64,000 bases of DNA from Solirubrobacter ginsenosidimutans (GCF_027587205.1 NZ_JAPDOD010000014.1:62001-126000); one strand, 5' to 3'. Positions 23,926 to 33,211 are shown, numbered from the stretch's first letter. The notes: a model not told the origin generated them from the sequence alone. Numbers and translations: made by a program.

Positions 23926-26900
23926 ATGCCCCGGAGAGTCCTCGCGCTGATCGCGCTCATCATTTCGCTTGTCGTTCCGGCCGCCGCAGCGGCCGACGTC
24001 TCACCCGTCGCTTCCGGCTCGTCCACCGGAACCACGACCGCTTCGTTCGCGCTCACCGTCCCGGCCACCGCCAATCGCTACCTGGCCGTCGGCGTCTCGA
24101 CGACCAACGCCGTGACCGTCTCCTCGGTGACCTACGGCCCGCAGGTGCTCACGCTCCAGCAGCAGGCGACCGAGAGCGGCGTGCGCTCTGAGACCTGGGG
24201 TCTCGTCGCACCCAACGCCGGCACCGCCACGGTCACCGTGACGGTGTCGGGCGCCGCGCCCGTGATCGCCGGCGCGACCGTGTTCGCCGGCGTCGACCAG
24301 GCGGCGCCGATCATCAACGGCGGCGCCGGTCAGCAGAACACCGGCGGCAACTCCGCGAGCTTCGTCACCAACGGCACGGTGACCAAGGACGGCATGTTCG
24401 GGACGATGACGCTCGCCCCCGCGTCCGGCACCACGGCGATCACCGCGCAGGGCTCGATCGACCTCGTCGTCGCCGACATGAACTGGAGCACGTCGCAGGG
24501 CACCATCCGCGGCGCAGGCTCCTCCCGCAGCGGCAACACCGGCGCGAACCTCGCGCAGAACGCCGGCATCGTCTGGCGCTGGACGAACCCGACCGGCGGG
24601 ATCAACCCGTTCGCCCTCTCCTTCGTCGCGCTGCGCGCCACCACCGGCACGACCGCGCCCGTCGTCTCCCTGCCGACGAGCAGCAACGTGACGACCAACT
24701 CGGCGACGCTCGGCGGCACGATGACCTCGACCGGCGGCGCCACGATCAGCCAGCGCGGCGTTGTGTACTGCACGTGCGCGAACCCGGTGATCGGCGGCGC
24801 GGGCGTGACCCAGGTCAACGCGGGCGCCAGCGACACGCCCGGCGCCTTCGCCGTCAGCGCCCCCGGCCTCGCCGGTGGGACGACGTACACCTTCCGCGCG
24901 TTCGCCACCAACGCCGCCGGCACGAGCTATACGGGCGACGCGCAGTTCACGACGGTCACGCCCAACCGCGCGCCAACCGCGAACGCGGGCGGTCCCTACA
25001 GCTTCACCGAGGGCAGCGCGCTGACGTTGGCCGGGTCCGGGACGGACGCCGACAACGATCCCCTGACCTACTCGTGGGACGTCAACGGCGACGGCACCTA
25101 CGGCGACGCGACCGGCGCCTCGCCCACCCTGACCACGGCGCAACTCGACGCGCTCGGCCTCGACGACGGGCCGGGCTCGGCCGCCGTCCGCGTGCGCGTC
25201 TCCGACGGCTCCCTCACCACGACCTCCGCCGCCACCACCGTCACCGTCAACAACGCGGTGCCGAACGCGACGGTGGGCAACAGCGGCCCCGTCGCCGAGG
25301 GCTCGACCGCGACGGTCTCGTTCACCGGCGTCAACGACCCGTCATCGGTCGACACCGCCGCGGGCTTCCGTTACGGATACGACTTCGACAACAACGGCAC
25401 GTACGAGGTCGGCGGCTCGACCTACGCGACGGCCACCACGTCGGCCACCGCCACGGTGCCGGCGTCCTTCCTCGCCGACGGCCCCGGCACGCGCACGGTG
25501 CGCATGGTGGTGTTCGACAAGGACGGCGTCGGCCATCAGTACACGACCGCGATCACGGTCAACAACGCCGCGCCCACCGGGACGCTGGCGAACGTCGCCG
25601 TCGACGAGGGCTCGACGGCCACGGTCGGCCTGACCGACGTGGCCGACGCCGGCGGCGACGCCGTGCGCTACGCCTATGACCTCGACAACGACGGCACCTA
25701 CGAGATCGGCTCGCTGACCTACGCCAACGCGTCGAGCGCCACCACGGCGCAACTGCCCGCGGCGCTGACGGCGGACGGCCCGGTCACGCGCACGGTGCGC
25801 GCTGCCGTCATCGACAAGGACGGCGGCTTCTCGTCCTACACCGCCACCGTCACGGTGCGCAACGTCGTGCCGACCGGCACGCTCGCGAACGTCACCGTCG
25901 ACGAGGGCTCGACGGCCACGGTCGGGCTCGCCAACGTGGCCGACGCCGGCGGCGACGCCGTGCGCTACGCGTACGACTTCAACGACGACGCCACCGACGA
26001 CACCGCCGTCACCTACGCCAATGCGTCCACCGCGACGACGGCCACGCTCCCCGCCGCGCTGACCGCCGACGGCCCCGCGACGCACACCATCCGTGTCCGG
26101 GTGATCGACAAGGACGGCGGCTTCACCGTGCGCACGGCGACGGTCACGGTCACGAACGTCGCCCCGGCGGCGACGCTGACCGCGCCGGCGACCGTCGACG
26201 AGGGCGACGTGGCCGACATCTCGTTCGCGGGCGTCACCGACGCCTCGGCGGCGGACGGCGCCGCGGGCATGAAGTACGCGTACGACTTCGACAACGACGG
26301 GACGTACGACGTCGGCACGCTCGACTACGCGACCGCGTCGCCGCTGGCGGCGGTCTCGCTGCCCGCGGCGCTGACCGCCGACGGACCCGTGAGCCGCACC
26401 GTCAAGGCCGCGGTCATCGACAAGGACGGCGGCGTCAGCACCTACACGAAGACGATCACGGTCGACAACGTCGCGCCCACCGCGACGCTGGCCGACGTCA
26501 CGGTCTCCGAGAGCGCGCCCGCGACGTTGGAGTTCACCGCCGCCGATGACGTCTCCGCCGCAGACATTGCCGCCGGGTTCAGCTACGAGTGGGACGTCGA
26601 CGGCGACGGAACGTTCACTCCCGGCACCGCGTCCGTCGTGGTGCCCACGACCGACGGCCCGAGCACGCACACGATCAAGGGCGCGATCCTCGACCGCGAC
26701 GGCGGCCGCCACGAGTACACGGCGACGCTGCACGTCACCAACGCCGCGCCGACGGCGACGATCACCGGCCCCGACGCGGTCGCCTCCAACGGCGAGACGA
26801 CGCTGACGATCCGCACGGCGGACGTCGGCGACGACCTCCTGACGGCGGTGCTCGACTGGGGCGACGGCACGACCGAGCCGATCACGGGCGCGGGTGAGAA

Positions 26901-27480
26901 GACCGTCACCCACACGTACACGACGTCCGGGGCCAAGAGCATCACGCTGCTCGCGACCGACAGCGACGGCGCCAAGAGCCCCGTCGCCCGCCATGACCTG
27001 ACCGTCGCCGAGCTGCCCGCGGCGCCCGCGCCGACGGTCACGCCGGCCCCCGCCCCGGAGTCCACGCCGACCACTCCGGCGAGCCTCCAGCAGGCCATCA
27101 CCGGCGTGCGCATCACGCCCCGCTGCCTGCGCGCGGACGACCTCCGCGCTCGCATCGCCAAGACCCAGACCATGAAGGTGCGTTTCTCGCTCGCCATCGC
27201 CGGGCCGGTGAAGTTCCGCCTCCAGCGGTTGTCCGGCAAGGGCGGCGCGTCCAAGTGCCCGCCGGCCCACGGGCGGCCCCACCCGGACGGCAAGCGCGTT
27301 CCCGGCGTCTACTCGCCGTTCACCAACAAGAGCGTCACCGTCCGCAAGGGCGCGAACACCATGACGGTCGCGGCGACCGGGCGCAGCGGCAAGCGCCTGA
27401 AGCCCGGCACGTACCTGCTCACGATCACGTCCGGCCAGGTCACCGCGCGTACGAAGCTGTGGGTGCTGGCGAACGAGTGA
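23926..27480 (+). CDS. Large secreted PKD/Ig-repeat protein
   Basis: 1184 residues from ATG 23926, which opens directly on a signal peptide (VLALIALIISLVVPAAAAA). An N-terminal beta-jelly domain and a fibronectin-III-like module (TTYTFRAFATNAAGTSY) precede at least six repeats of 80-100 residues of PKD/cadherin-like type. Each contains a YAYDFDNDGTY or YSWDVNGDGTY calcium-site-like motif, a DGP..RTV segment and an (A/V)IDKDGG motif. A Pro-rich linker and a C-terminal basic beta domain (RCLRADDLRARI ... KLWVLANE) follow. Repeats of this kind usually form extended rods for adhesion or surface display. It is divergent from the RTX gene. No catalytic motif was found. Confidence 0.85.
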   Translation: MPRRVLALIALIISLVVPAAAAADVSPVASGSSTGTTTASFALTVPATANRYLAVGVSTTNAVTVSSVTYGPQVLTLQQQATESGVRSETWGLVAPNAGTATVTVTVSGAAPVIAGATVFAGVDQAAPIINGGAGQQNTGGNSASFVTNGTVTKDGMFGTMTLAPASGTTAITAQGSIDLVVADMNWSTSQGTIRGAGSSRSGNTGANLAQNAGIVWRWTNPTGGINPFALSFVALRATTGTTAPVVSLPTSSNVTTNSATLGGTMTSTGGATISQRGVVYCTCANPVIGGAGVTQVNAGASDTPGAFAVSAPGLAGGTTYTFRAFATNAAGTSYTGDAQFTTVTPNRAPTANAGGPYSFTEGSALTLAGSGTDADNDPLTYSWDVNGDGTYGDATGASPTLTTAQLDALGLDDGPGSAAVRVRVSDGSLTTTSAATTVTVNNAVPNATVGNSGPVAEGSTATVSFTGVNDPSSVDTAAGFRYGYDFDNNGTYEVGGSTYATATTSATATVPASFLADGPGTRTVRMVVFDKDGVGHQYTTAITVNNAAPTGTLANVAVDEGSTATVGLTDVADAGGDAVRYAYDLDNDGTYEIGSLTYANASSATTAQLPAALTADGPVTRTVRAAVIDKDGGFSSYTATVTVRNVVPTGTLANVTVDEGSTATVGLANVADAGGDAVRYAYDFNDDATDDTAVTYANASTATTATLPAALTADGPATHTIRVRVIDKDGGFTVRTATVTVTNVAPAATLTAPATVDEGDVADISFAGVTDASAADGAAGMKYAYDFDNDGTYDVGTLDYATASPLAAVSLPAALTADGPVSRTVKAAVIDKDGGVSTYTKTITVDNVAPTATLADVTVSESAPATLEFTAADDVSAADIAAGFSYEWDVDGDGTFTPGTASVVVPTTDGPSTHTIKGAILDRDGGRHEYTATLHVTNAAPTATITGPDAVASNGETTLTIRTADVGDDLLTAVLDWGDGTTEPITGAGEKTVTHTYTTSGAKSITLLATDSDGAKSPVARHDLTVAELPAAPAPTVTPAPAPESTPTTPASLQQAITGVRITPRCLRADDLRARIAKTQTMKVRFSLAIAGPVKFRLQRLSGKGGASKCPPAHGRPHPDGKRVPGVYSPFTNKSVTVRKGANTMTVAATGRSGKRLKPGTYLLTITSGQVTARTKLWVLANE

Positions 27481-27495
27481 CCCGTGGGATGGTGA

Positions 27496-27542
27496 GCGAG
27501 CGTCGACTTTCTTGAGCAGAGCGCGAGAAACTCGACGCTCGC
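27496..27542. repeat. Palindromic repeat copy 1
   Basis: The left arm GCGAGCGTCGACTTTC (27496-27511) and right arm GAGAAACTCGACGCTCGC (27525-27542) are inverted repeats with one mismatch in the core. It starts 16 bases past the stop of the PKD gene. The same element occurs at 31612-31656 and 45023-45067. Here it may also serve as a transcript end. Confidence 0.85.
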
Positions 27543-27592
27543 GTCGCGAGCGCGAACCTGATCGAGCCGCGGGTGGGTAGGTTGGGGCGCCT

Positions 27593-28381
27593 ATGACGCC
27601 AGAGACCCCGATGAAGGCCCGCCTGGCCGCGGGCGAGACGCTGTTCGGCACCTTTCTGACCCTCGGATCGCCGCTGGCCGCCGAGTCGCTCGGGCTGGTG
27701 GGCTTCGACTGGCTGCTCGTCGACCTCGAGCACGGCGGCGGGGACGAGTCGCTGCTGCACGCTCAGCTGCTCGGTGCCTCCGCCGCGGGCGTGCACGCGC
27801 TGGTGCGGGTCGAGTCCGACGTGCGCGGGCGGACGGCGCGGGCCCTCGACCTAGGCGTCGAGGGCGTGATGTGCCCGCAGGTGAACTCGGCCGAGGCGGC
27901 CGAGGCGTGGGCGTCGGCGCTGCACTACGGGCCGCCCGGCTCGCGCGGGATCGCGTTCTTCCATCGCGGCGCGCGGTTCGGGACCGATCCCGATCCGATC
28001 GCGACGGCGCGGGCGCGGACGCTCGGGATCGCGCAGATCGAGTCGCCGGAGGCGGTCGAGGCCTGCGAGGAGATCGCGGCGGTCGACGGTGTCGACGTGC
28101 TCTTCGTCGGGCCCTCGGATCTCTCCTACTCGATGGGCATCTTCCGGCAGTTCGACGACCCGCGCTTCCGCGTCGCGATCGAGCGCGTCGTCGCGGCGAC
28201 GTCGGCGGCCGGCAAGACCGCGGGGATCTTCCTGACGTCCGTGGATCAGGTGCCGGCGGCGCTGGCCGACGGGTTCCGCATGATCGCCCTCGGCTCCGAC
28301 GGCGGCTTCATGATGCAGGCGGCCAAGAGCGCCGTGGAGTCGCTGCGCACGCTCAGTGGTGCACCCAGATCTTCAGGATGA
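27593..28381 (+). CDS. HpcH/HpaI-type class II aldolase (2-oxo acid aldolase)
   Basis: 262 residues with the metal-dependent pyruvate-aldolase active site intact: catalytic His47 in DLEHGG, Arg72 in VRVES, metal ligands Glu150 (QIESPEA) and Asp176 (GPSDLSYS), and GPPGSRG, which shapes the substrate loop. These positions line up almost one for one with E. coli HpaI. Family knowledge: members split or make 4-hydroxy-2-oxo acids, or cleave citramalyl/malyl-CoA-like substrates. No aromatic-catabolism gene is nearby, so the physiological substrate is unknown. The 3' end overlaps the opposing membrane-protein gene by 29 bases. Confidence 0.88.
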   Translation: MTPETPMKARLAAGETLFGTFLTLGSPLAAESLGLVGFDWLLVDLEHGGGDESLLHAQLLGASAAGVHALVRVESDVRGRTARALDLGVEGVMCPQVNSAEAAEAWASALHYGPPGSRGIAFFHRGARFGTDPDPIATARARTLGIAQIESPEAVEACEEIAAVDGVDVLFVGPSDLSYSMGIFRQFDDPRFRVAIERVVAATSAAGKTAGIFLTSVDQVPAALADGFRMIALGSDGGFMMQAAKSAVESLRTLSGAPRSSG

Positions 28382-28868
28382 TCAGCACGAGGCCGAGCAC
28401 GCACGCCACGAGCCCGACCGCGAGCGCTTTGAGCCCGCGCAGGCCGGCGACCCAGGCCAGCGCGAGCCCGCCGGCGAACAGGACGGCGGTGTTCACGGCC
28501 AGCGCGAGGTTCACCGCGGTGTCGACACCGATCAGCCCGATCGCCGCCAGCAGGAGGATCGCAATCGCGGGCAAGCTGGCCTTGACCAGCGGCCACTCGT
28601 GCCCGAGCGCGTGCCCGAGCTCGGCGGGCCCCGGCAGGCGCGCCCGGGCGTGCCCCTCGATCAGCAGCGCGGACCACGCGTGGGCGAGCGCGAAGACGCT
28701 CTCGGCGATCGCCAGCGCCGCGATCATCACCCAGGCGTTGCCGCGCTCCCCGGAGCTGAGCGAGACGAGCAGCGAGCTCGTGAGAATCGTGCCGTAGACG
28801 CTGCCCGACCCGGAGAGAATCCGGTCCGCCCAGGTCTGTCGCCGTGGCGTGGCGAATCTGCCGCTCAT
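28353..28868 (-). CDS. Integral membrane protein, unknown function
   Basis: 171 residues with about five hydrophobic helices, a basic N-terminus (MSGRFATPRRQTWADRIL) and a helix carrying SVFALAHAWSALLIEG. The repeated small-residue helices in the C-terminal half (LALAVNTAVLFAGGLALAWVAG) suggest tight packing. I do not recognise a named family; similar small VIT1-like membrane proteins occur in actinobacteria. It converges on the aldolase gene. Confidence 0.75.
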   Translation of the reverse strand: MSGRFATPRRQTWADRILSGSGSVYGTILTSSLLVSLSSGERGNAWVMIAALAIAESVFALAHAWSALLIEGHARARLPGPAELGHALGHEWPLVKASLPAIAILLLAAIGLIGVDTAVNLALAVNTAVLFAGGLALAWVAGLRGLKALAVGLVACVLGLVLIILKIWVHH

Positions 28869-28892
28869 CCGAGCGGCACTATGCCAATTCCC

Positions 28893-29327
28893 TTAGAGGG
28901 GCTGCGACGTGGGCGGGCTGAGGGCGGCGCGCATGGCGTCGGCGCACAGGTCGCCCAGCGGCCAGAGGAGCCCGCGGACGAGTGCGAGCGGCTCGCGGTC
29001 CTCGTCGCGCATCCAGCCCTGCTCGTCGCGGGACTCGACGAAGTAGGTCAGCGCATCTCGCCACGCGTTGAGGCGGGCGGGGCGCATCACGAGCGTGCTC
29101 ACGCCGGGGCGCAGCACGAGGTCGCCGAGCTCGTCGGCCAGCGCGGTCAGCTCGCGCAACTCGAGCACGTCGTCGATCGAGAGCTCGACATTGCGGAAGC
29201 GCTCGCCCGAGAAGGCCTTCACGGCGTGCGCGGACGCGGCGATCTCCTCGTCGGGGAGATCGAACACGGCGAGGACGACGGCTTCGCCGTCGAGGCCCTG
29301 CGTGGTGTCGATCCGCGCGTTGTGCAT
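28893..29327 (-). CDS. Hypothetical protein (144 aa)
   Basis: Cytoplasmic by sequence, acidic, mixed alpha/beta. The first half reads as a small beta-alpha domain (GEAVVLAVFDLPDEEIAAS), the second is mainly helical (ALTYFVESRDEQGWMRDEDRE). Codon use is like its neighbours and the ATG at 29327 is the only good start. No family recognised; it lies just upstream of the membrane-protein gene on the same strand (24-bp gap), so the two may be co-transcribed. Confidence 0.6.
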   Translation of the reverse strand: MHNARIDTTQGLDGEAVVLAVFDLPDEEIAASAHAVKAFSGERFRNVELSIDDVLELRELTALADELGDLVLRPGVSTLVMRPARLNAWRDALTYFVESRDEQGWMRDEDREPLALVRGLLWPLGDLCADAMRAALSPPTSQPL

Positions 29328-29419
29328 GTCTGTAACTACGGTATCGGCCGCAGGGGCCGTTGGGACAAGCGCTTACTACCCGCAAGGCGAGTCCGCGTAC
29401 CGGAAGTAAGCTCCGCTGC

Positions 29420-29845
29420 ATGCCATCGCCCGAAGCGCCACTCGCGGGCTCCTGTGCGTGCGGGGCGGTCCGCTTCCACGTAATTGCGGAGTTCACGACC
29501 GCCGGCTACTGCCATTGCCACCGCTGTCAGCACCGCACCGGGACCGCCTGGTCGACGAACGGAATAGTTGGCGCGTCGGCAGTCGAAATACTTGCCGGTG
29601 CGGGTGAGTTGCGCACCTGGCGACCGGCGACCGGGTTGCCAAAGTCGTTCTGCGGTGTATGCGGGGGTCACGTGTGGTCCGGCGACCTCGGCTCCGACGG
29701 GGTCGTGGGCGTGCGGTTCGGGGCACTCGACGGCGACCCGGGCATCGCTCCGCGCTGGCGGCAGTGGCTGTCCTCGGCGCCCGACTGGGCGCCGATCCCC
29801 GACGACGGCCTTCCGCGCTATCCCGAGACCCGCGAGAGCGATTAA
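29420..29845 (+). CDS. GFA / CENP-V family zinc protein
   Basis: 141 residues from ATG 29420. The Mss4-like beta fold has the expected cysteine pattern: GSCACGAVRF, CHCHRCQHRTG and FCGVCGGHVW, i.e. paired sites for one or two zinc ions. Family knowledge: relatives are annotated as glutathione-dependent formaldehyde-activating enzymes, but most have unknown substrates, and actinobacteria often lack glutathione, so that label should not be taken literally. It is a single gene between a minus-strand hypothetical and the YeeE pair. Confidence 0.88.
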   Translation: MPSPEAPLAGSCACGAVRFHVIAEFTTAGYCHCHRCQHRTGTAWSTNGIVGASAVEILAGAGELRTWRPATGLPKSFCGVCGGHVWSGDLGSDGVVGVRFGALDGDPGIAPRWRQWLSSAPDWAPIPDDGLPRYPETRESD

Positions 29846-29877
29846 CCATGTAACCCGATCAGCTATCGTCAGTTGCT

Positions 29878-30330
29878 GTGCACCAGCAATTGGCGTGGTA
29901 CGTGGGTGGGCCGGTGGTCGGGCTCTGCGTGGTGGCCATGCGGTGGCTCCTGAACGAGCGCCTCGGGGCGACCAGCGCCTGGTCCAACGCGGTCGAGGTC
30001 ATGTCGTCGCGCTCGGCGCGCCTCGACACCCGCGGGTGGCTGCTGATCGGCCTCCTCGCCGGCGGCGTGGTCTTCGGGATCTTCGGCGCGGGGCTCGACG
30101 GCTACGGCTGGCTGACCTCGACGTTCACCGGCGGCAGCCGGTGGGTGATCGTGCCGGTGCTGCTGGGCGCGGGTGCGCTGATCGGCTTCGGCGCGAAGAC
30201 CGCGGGCGGGTGCACCTCGGGCAACGGGCTCTCCGGCAACGCGGTCCTCTCCCCCGCCTCGCTGGTGGCGACGGCGACGTTCTTCGGTACCGCGATCGTC
30301 GTCAGCTTCGCGATCGAGGCGCTGACGTGA
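29878..30330 (+). CDS. YeeE/YedE-family transporter half (sulfur-compound transport)
   Basis: 150 residues from GTG 29878, with four or so hydrophobic helices and the family motif GFGAKTAGGCTSGNGLSGNA containing the conserved cysteine. Family knowledge: YeeE (TsuA) imports thiosulfate, and half-size pairs like this one and its partner are thought to move reduced sulfur species. The next gene starts inside its stop codon (GTGA). Confidence 0.88.
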   Translation: MHQQLAWYVGGPVVGLCVVAMRWLLNERLGATSAWSNAVEVMSSRSARLDTRGWLLIGLLAGGVVFGIFGAGLDGYGWLTSTFTGGSRWVIVPVLLGAGALIGFGAKTAGGCTSGNGLSGNAVLSPASLVATATFFGTAIVVSFAIEALT

Positions 30331-30806
30331 AGCGCTTCGTCGCCCTGGTCATCGGCTTCGTCTTCGGCCTCGCGCTGTCGTGGTCGGGGATGACGGACCC
30401 GGACGTGCTGCGCGACGGGCTGCTGTTCCGCGACTCCTACCTCTTCCTCTTCTTCATCTCCGCCCTGCTGACGGCGTTCATCGGCCTGCGGGTGTTGAAG
30501 GTCCTGCAGGCGCGGGCGGTGCTGACCGGCGAACCGGTCGCTTGGACGACCGTCGCGCCCGAGCGCCGGCATGTGGTGGGGTCGGTGCTGTTCGGGATCG
30601 GCTGGGCGGTCGCGGACGCATGCCCGGGCCCGATCGCCGCGCAGGTCGGACAGGGCGTGTTCTGGAGCTTCGCCACCGCCGCCGGTGTCGTGCTCGGCGT
30701 GTGGGTGTTCCTGCGCCGCGCCTCAGCGGGGCGCGTACCGGCGCAGGGCCGGGCGGGCGCCTTCGGGGACCGTGTAGAACGCGCGGCCGTTCTGGCTGAG
30801 CGCTAG
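30327..30806 (+). CDS. YeeE/YedE-type partner membrane protein (DUF6691-like)
   Basis: 159 residues from GTG 30327 overlapping the previous stop. Four hydrophobic segments and the second-half motif GWAVADACPGPIAAQVGQG, with its conserved Cys, mirror the CTSGNG motif of the partner. Together they would form one complete two-repeat transporter. The last 28 codons run antisense into the opposing gene (30723-30806 shared), so the C-terminal tail is unusually long and basic. Confidence 0.85.
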   Translation: MKRFVALVIGFVFGLALSWSGMTDPDVLRDGLLFRDSYLFLFFISALLTAFIGLRVLKVLQARAVLTGEPVAWTTVAPERRHVVGSVLFGIGWAVADACPGPIAAQVGQGVFWSFATAAGVVLGVWVFLRRASAGRVPAQGRAGAFGDRVERAAVLAER

Positions 30807-31634
30807 CGCTTCGCCCTGGCCTTCGTCGAGCAGGTCGGCTTGGGCGGTGCAGGGCGCGCGCTTGAGCGCACGCGAGAGCGACTCGCCCGGCTTGCGCGTG
30901 TAGACGAAGGCGCGGTCGTAGGTGCGCAGGACGATCGTGCGGCCGTCGCCGGAGACGTCACCGGCCGTGACGAGCTGCCCGGCGCCGAGGCGCAGCGTCG
31001 CCTTCTTGCGCAGTTTGCCGTGGCTCGCGACGTAGACGCCGGAGTTGCCGCCGAGATCCTTGGTGACGACGGTGAGCGCGCCGCTGCTCGGGTCGACGAG
31101 CAGCGTCTCCGCGTCGTGGGCGCCGTCGGTGTAGCGCAGGTCGATCCGCTGCGCGGCGACGCTGGTGACGGAGGCCGGCGGCGCGGCGAACCGGTAGACG
31201 GTGACGTTCGGGCGCTGCAGCAGGTTGTCGCCGATGTCACCGACGTAGAGGGTGCCCTTGCGGAGGGCGATGTCCTCCCAGTCGACCGCCTCGGCACCGG
31301 TGACGGCGACCTCGCGCTCCAGGCGCCCGCGCTGGTCGAGCTGGAAGACGCGCGGAACGTCGCCCGAGTCGTTGTGGGTCCAGAACGTGCCGTCGTCGGC
31401 TCGCGCGAGACCGGAGAGCTCGGTCGCGGCGGGCGCGTCGACCGTGCCGACCTTGCGCGCCTTGAGGGTCGTGCAGAGCGCGGGCGGGCGGGGCGTCGCG
31501 GTCGGGGTGGCGGTGCGCACGTCGGGTGCGGACGTCCGCGCGTCAGGCGCGGGCGGCGAGGACGACCCTCCGCACCCGGCGAGCACGAGTGCGACGAGCA
31601 CACCGGCCCATCGAGCGTCGAGTTTCTCGAGCAC
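30723..31634 (-). CDS. Beta-propeller-like lipoprotein
   Basis: 303 residues if translation starts at GTG 31634, the only usable start between the upstream gene's stop and the lipobox (LVALVLAGCGG). A Pro/Thr linker is followed by repeated blade-like strands: LSGLARADDGTFWTHNDSG, VDWEDIALRKGTLYVGDIGDN, DAETLLVDPSSGALTVVTKD and LVTAGDVSGDGRTIVLRTYD. These resemble six-bladed TolB/SdiA-regulated-like propellers of unknown ligand. The start codon sits in the loop of a palindromic repeat (see 31612-31656), so the hairpin could hide or expose it. It is the last gene of a minus-strand run. Confidence 0.75.
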   Translation of the reverse strand: MLEKLDARWAGVLVALVLAGCGGSSSPPAPDARTSAPDVRTATPTATPRPPALCTTLKARKVGTVDAPAATELSGLARADDGTFWTHNDSGDVPRVFQLDQRGRLEREVAVTGAEAVDWEDIALRKGTLYVGDIGDNLLQRPNVTVYRFAAPPASVTSVAAQRIDLRYTDGAHDAETLLVDPSSGALTVVTKDLGGNSGVYVASHGKLRKKATLRLGAGQLVTAGDVSGDGRTIVLRTYDRAFVYTRKPGESLSRALKRAPCTAQADLLDEGQGEALALSQNGRAFYTVPEGARPALRRYAPR

Positions 31635-31656
31635 AACTCGAGAAACTCGACCCTCG
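31612..31656. repeat. Palindromic repeat copy 2, overlapping a start codon
   Basis: GAGCGTCGAGTTTCTCGAG (31613-31631) pairs with CTCGAGAAACTCGACCCTC (31637-31655) with a single mismatch around a 5-nt loop. The loop holds the GTG (31634-31632 on the minus strand) of the propeller lipoprotein. The core GTCGAGTTTCT / AGAAACTCGAC is shared with the two other copies. Confidence 0.88.
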
Positions 31657-31705
31657 CGCCGCCGGCCGCCGATCCGGCGCCCGCGCGAGCCGCCGCCCGT
31701 CCCTC

Positions 31706-32599
31706 TCAGGTGACCCGCTCGGGTGGGGCCGGGAGGCCCCGGCGGGCGCCTTCGGCGACGAATTCCTCGAGGTGGGTCGCTCCGCCGGCGCCGGTCGGGA
31801 CGCGCACCGAGAGCGCCGCGTAGAGCGCTGCCCAGCGCAGCGCGTCGTCGACGGCGAGGCCCGCGGCGTCGCCCCAGGCCCAGGCGGCCACGAACAGGTC
31901 GCCCGCGCCGGTGGTGTCGATCGAAGGGCCGACGTCGTAGCCGAGGACTTGCACGGCCCGGCCGTCGACGCACGCCGCGGCACCGTCGGAGCCGAGCGAG
32001 ACGACGACGATCTTCACGCGCCCGCCGATCATCTCCGCGGCTTCCGCCGCGGTCGACGCGCCCGTCAGCACGAGCGCCTCGCGCTGTTCGATGAACAGGC
32101 CGGTCGCGCGCGACGCGGCGCCCGGAAGGCGGCCGGCGAAGGCGCGGGCGTCGTCGTCGCCGACGGTCACGTACGCGCGCGTGTTACCGGGGACCACGTC
32201 GAGCTGACTCAGGCCGGTGATCACCGCGCGCGGGGAGAGCGAGGCGACGTCCGCCGCGCGGGCGCGCACGCCCGGGTCATAGGTGACCATCGCGCGTTCG
32301 GGTCCGATCGGCATCACCGCCGTGATCGGCGTCCGCGCGCTGCGGGGCCCGGTGAGCTGGATGCCCTCGGCCTCGAGCATCGGGCCGATCAGGTCGCCGG
32401 CGGCGTCGTGGCCGACCGGGGCGGCGAGCGCCGTGGACAGGCCGAGGCGCGCGCAGCCGATCGCGGTGATCGCCCCGCCACCCGGTGAGCGCACCAGGTC
32501 ACCCGCGAAGCGCTCCTCGCCGAGCTGCGGCAAGCCCTCCAGACCGACAAACGTCATGTCCATGAAGGCGGGGACCGCCACGACCACGTCGACGCTCAT
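31706..32599 (-). CDS. PfkB-family carbohydrate kinase
   Basis: 297 residues. Family signature 2, DTTGAGDLFVAAW, holds the catalytic base Asp and the anion hole. Signature 1 corresponds to the glycine-rich RSPGGGAITAIGCARLG near residue 38. Other ribokinase-fold parts (VVVVSLGSDGAAAC) are present. Family knowledge: these kinases phosphorylate sugars, nucleosides or related alcohols with ATP. The substrate is not obvious and no sugar transporter lies nearby. It follows a helical hypothetical gene by 14 bases in the same operon. Confidence 0.88.
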   Translation of the reverse strand: MSVDVVVAVPAFMDMTFVGLEGLPQLGEERFAGDLVRSPGGGAITAIGCARLGLSTALAAPVGHDAAGDLIGPMLEAEGIQLTGPRSARTPITAVMPIGPERAMVTYDPGVRARAADVASLSPRAVITGLSQLDVVPGNTRAYVTVGDDDARAFAGRLPGAASRATGLFIEQREALVLTGASTAAEAAEMIGGRVKIVVVSLGSDGAAACVDGRAVQVLGYDVGPSIDTTGAGDLFVAAWAWGDAAGLAVDDALRWAALYAALSVRVPTGAGGATHLEEFVAEGARRGLPAPPERVT

Positions 32600-32613
32600 T
32601 GGCGGGAACTCTT

Positions 32614-33192
32614 TCAGGTTGAGCGGCGCCGGGCCATACGACCGATCGGCGAATGGTCGATCGCCTCGCCGAGGGTCCCGAAAGCGACACCGAGGCGCGC
32701 TCCCGCTCGGCCCACCCGGCTTTCATCCGCCGGGGCGATCGCGGCGTCCGGATCGGCGCCCAAGGCCACGGCGGCGGCGCGGCCGCGCTCCTCGAACGCG
32801 CGAAGCCGCGTCTCCCACCCGGTCTCCCACGTCGCGAGCGCCGTATCCCCACGCGTCCGCGCCAGCGCCGCCAGGTAGCCGAGCAGCGTCGTTACATGCT
32901 GCAGATCCAGCAGCGCGGTCCGGAAGGCCTGATTGCGCTCGAGCAGGAGGTCCGAAACGCCGCGCGCACCGGCCAGCCGCGCACCGACGGCCTGGGCGGC
33001 CGGCTGACCGTGAAGATCGTGCTCCTCGCCGACCCGCGACCGCAGCTCGACGAGCAGTTCGTGTGCCTCGTCGGCGCCCTCGGCGAGGAGGTCGTCGTCG
33101 AGCCGCCGGGCGAGCTTCGCCCAGTGGCTTTCGAGCTGGCGCGCGGTGGCGTGGAGCTCGCGCAGCGCGCGATGCTCGGCGGGGTGAAGCAT
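32614..33192 (-). CDS. Hypothetical helical protein (192 aa)
   Basis: Almost entirely alpha-helical and charged (ELHATARQLESHWAKLARRLDDDLLAE), with possible coiled-coil segments, no signal peptide and no membrane helix. A basic C-terminal tail ends in RMARRRST. I do not recognise a family. It sits between the aminotransferase and PfkB genes with 14-19 bp gaps, so it belongs to that operon. Confidence 0.65.
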   Translation of the reverse strand: MLHPAEHRALRELHATARQLESHWAKLARRLDDDLLAEGADEAHELLVELRSRVGEEHDLHGQPAAQAVGARLAGARGVSDLLLERNQAFRTALLDLQHVTTLLGYLAALARTRGDTALATWETGWETRLRAFEERGRAAAVALGADPDAAIAPADESRVGRAGARLGVAFGTLGEAIDHSPIGRMARRRST

Positions 33193-33211
33193 CCGCGCGC
33201 CAGGCTATCGC

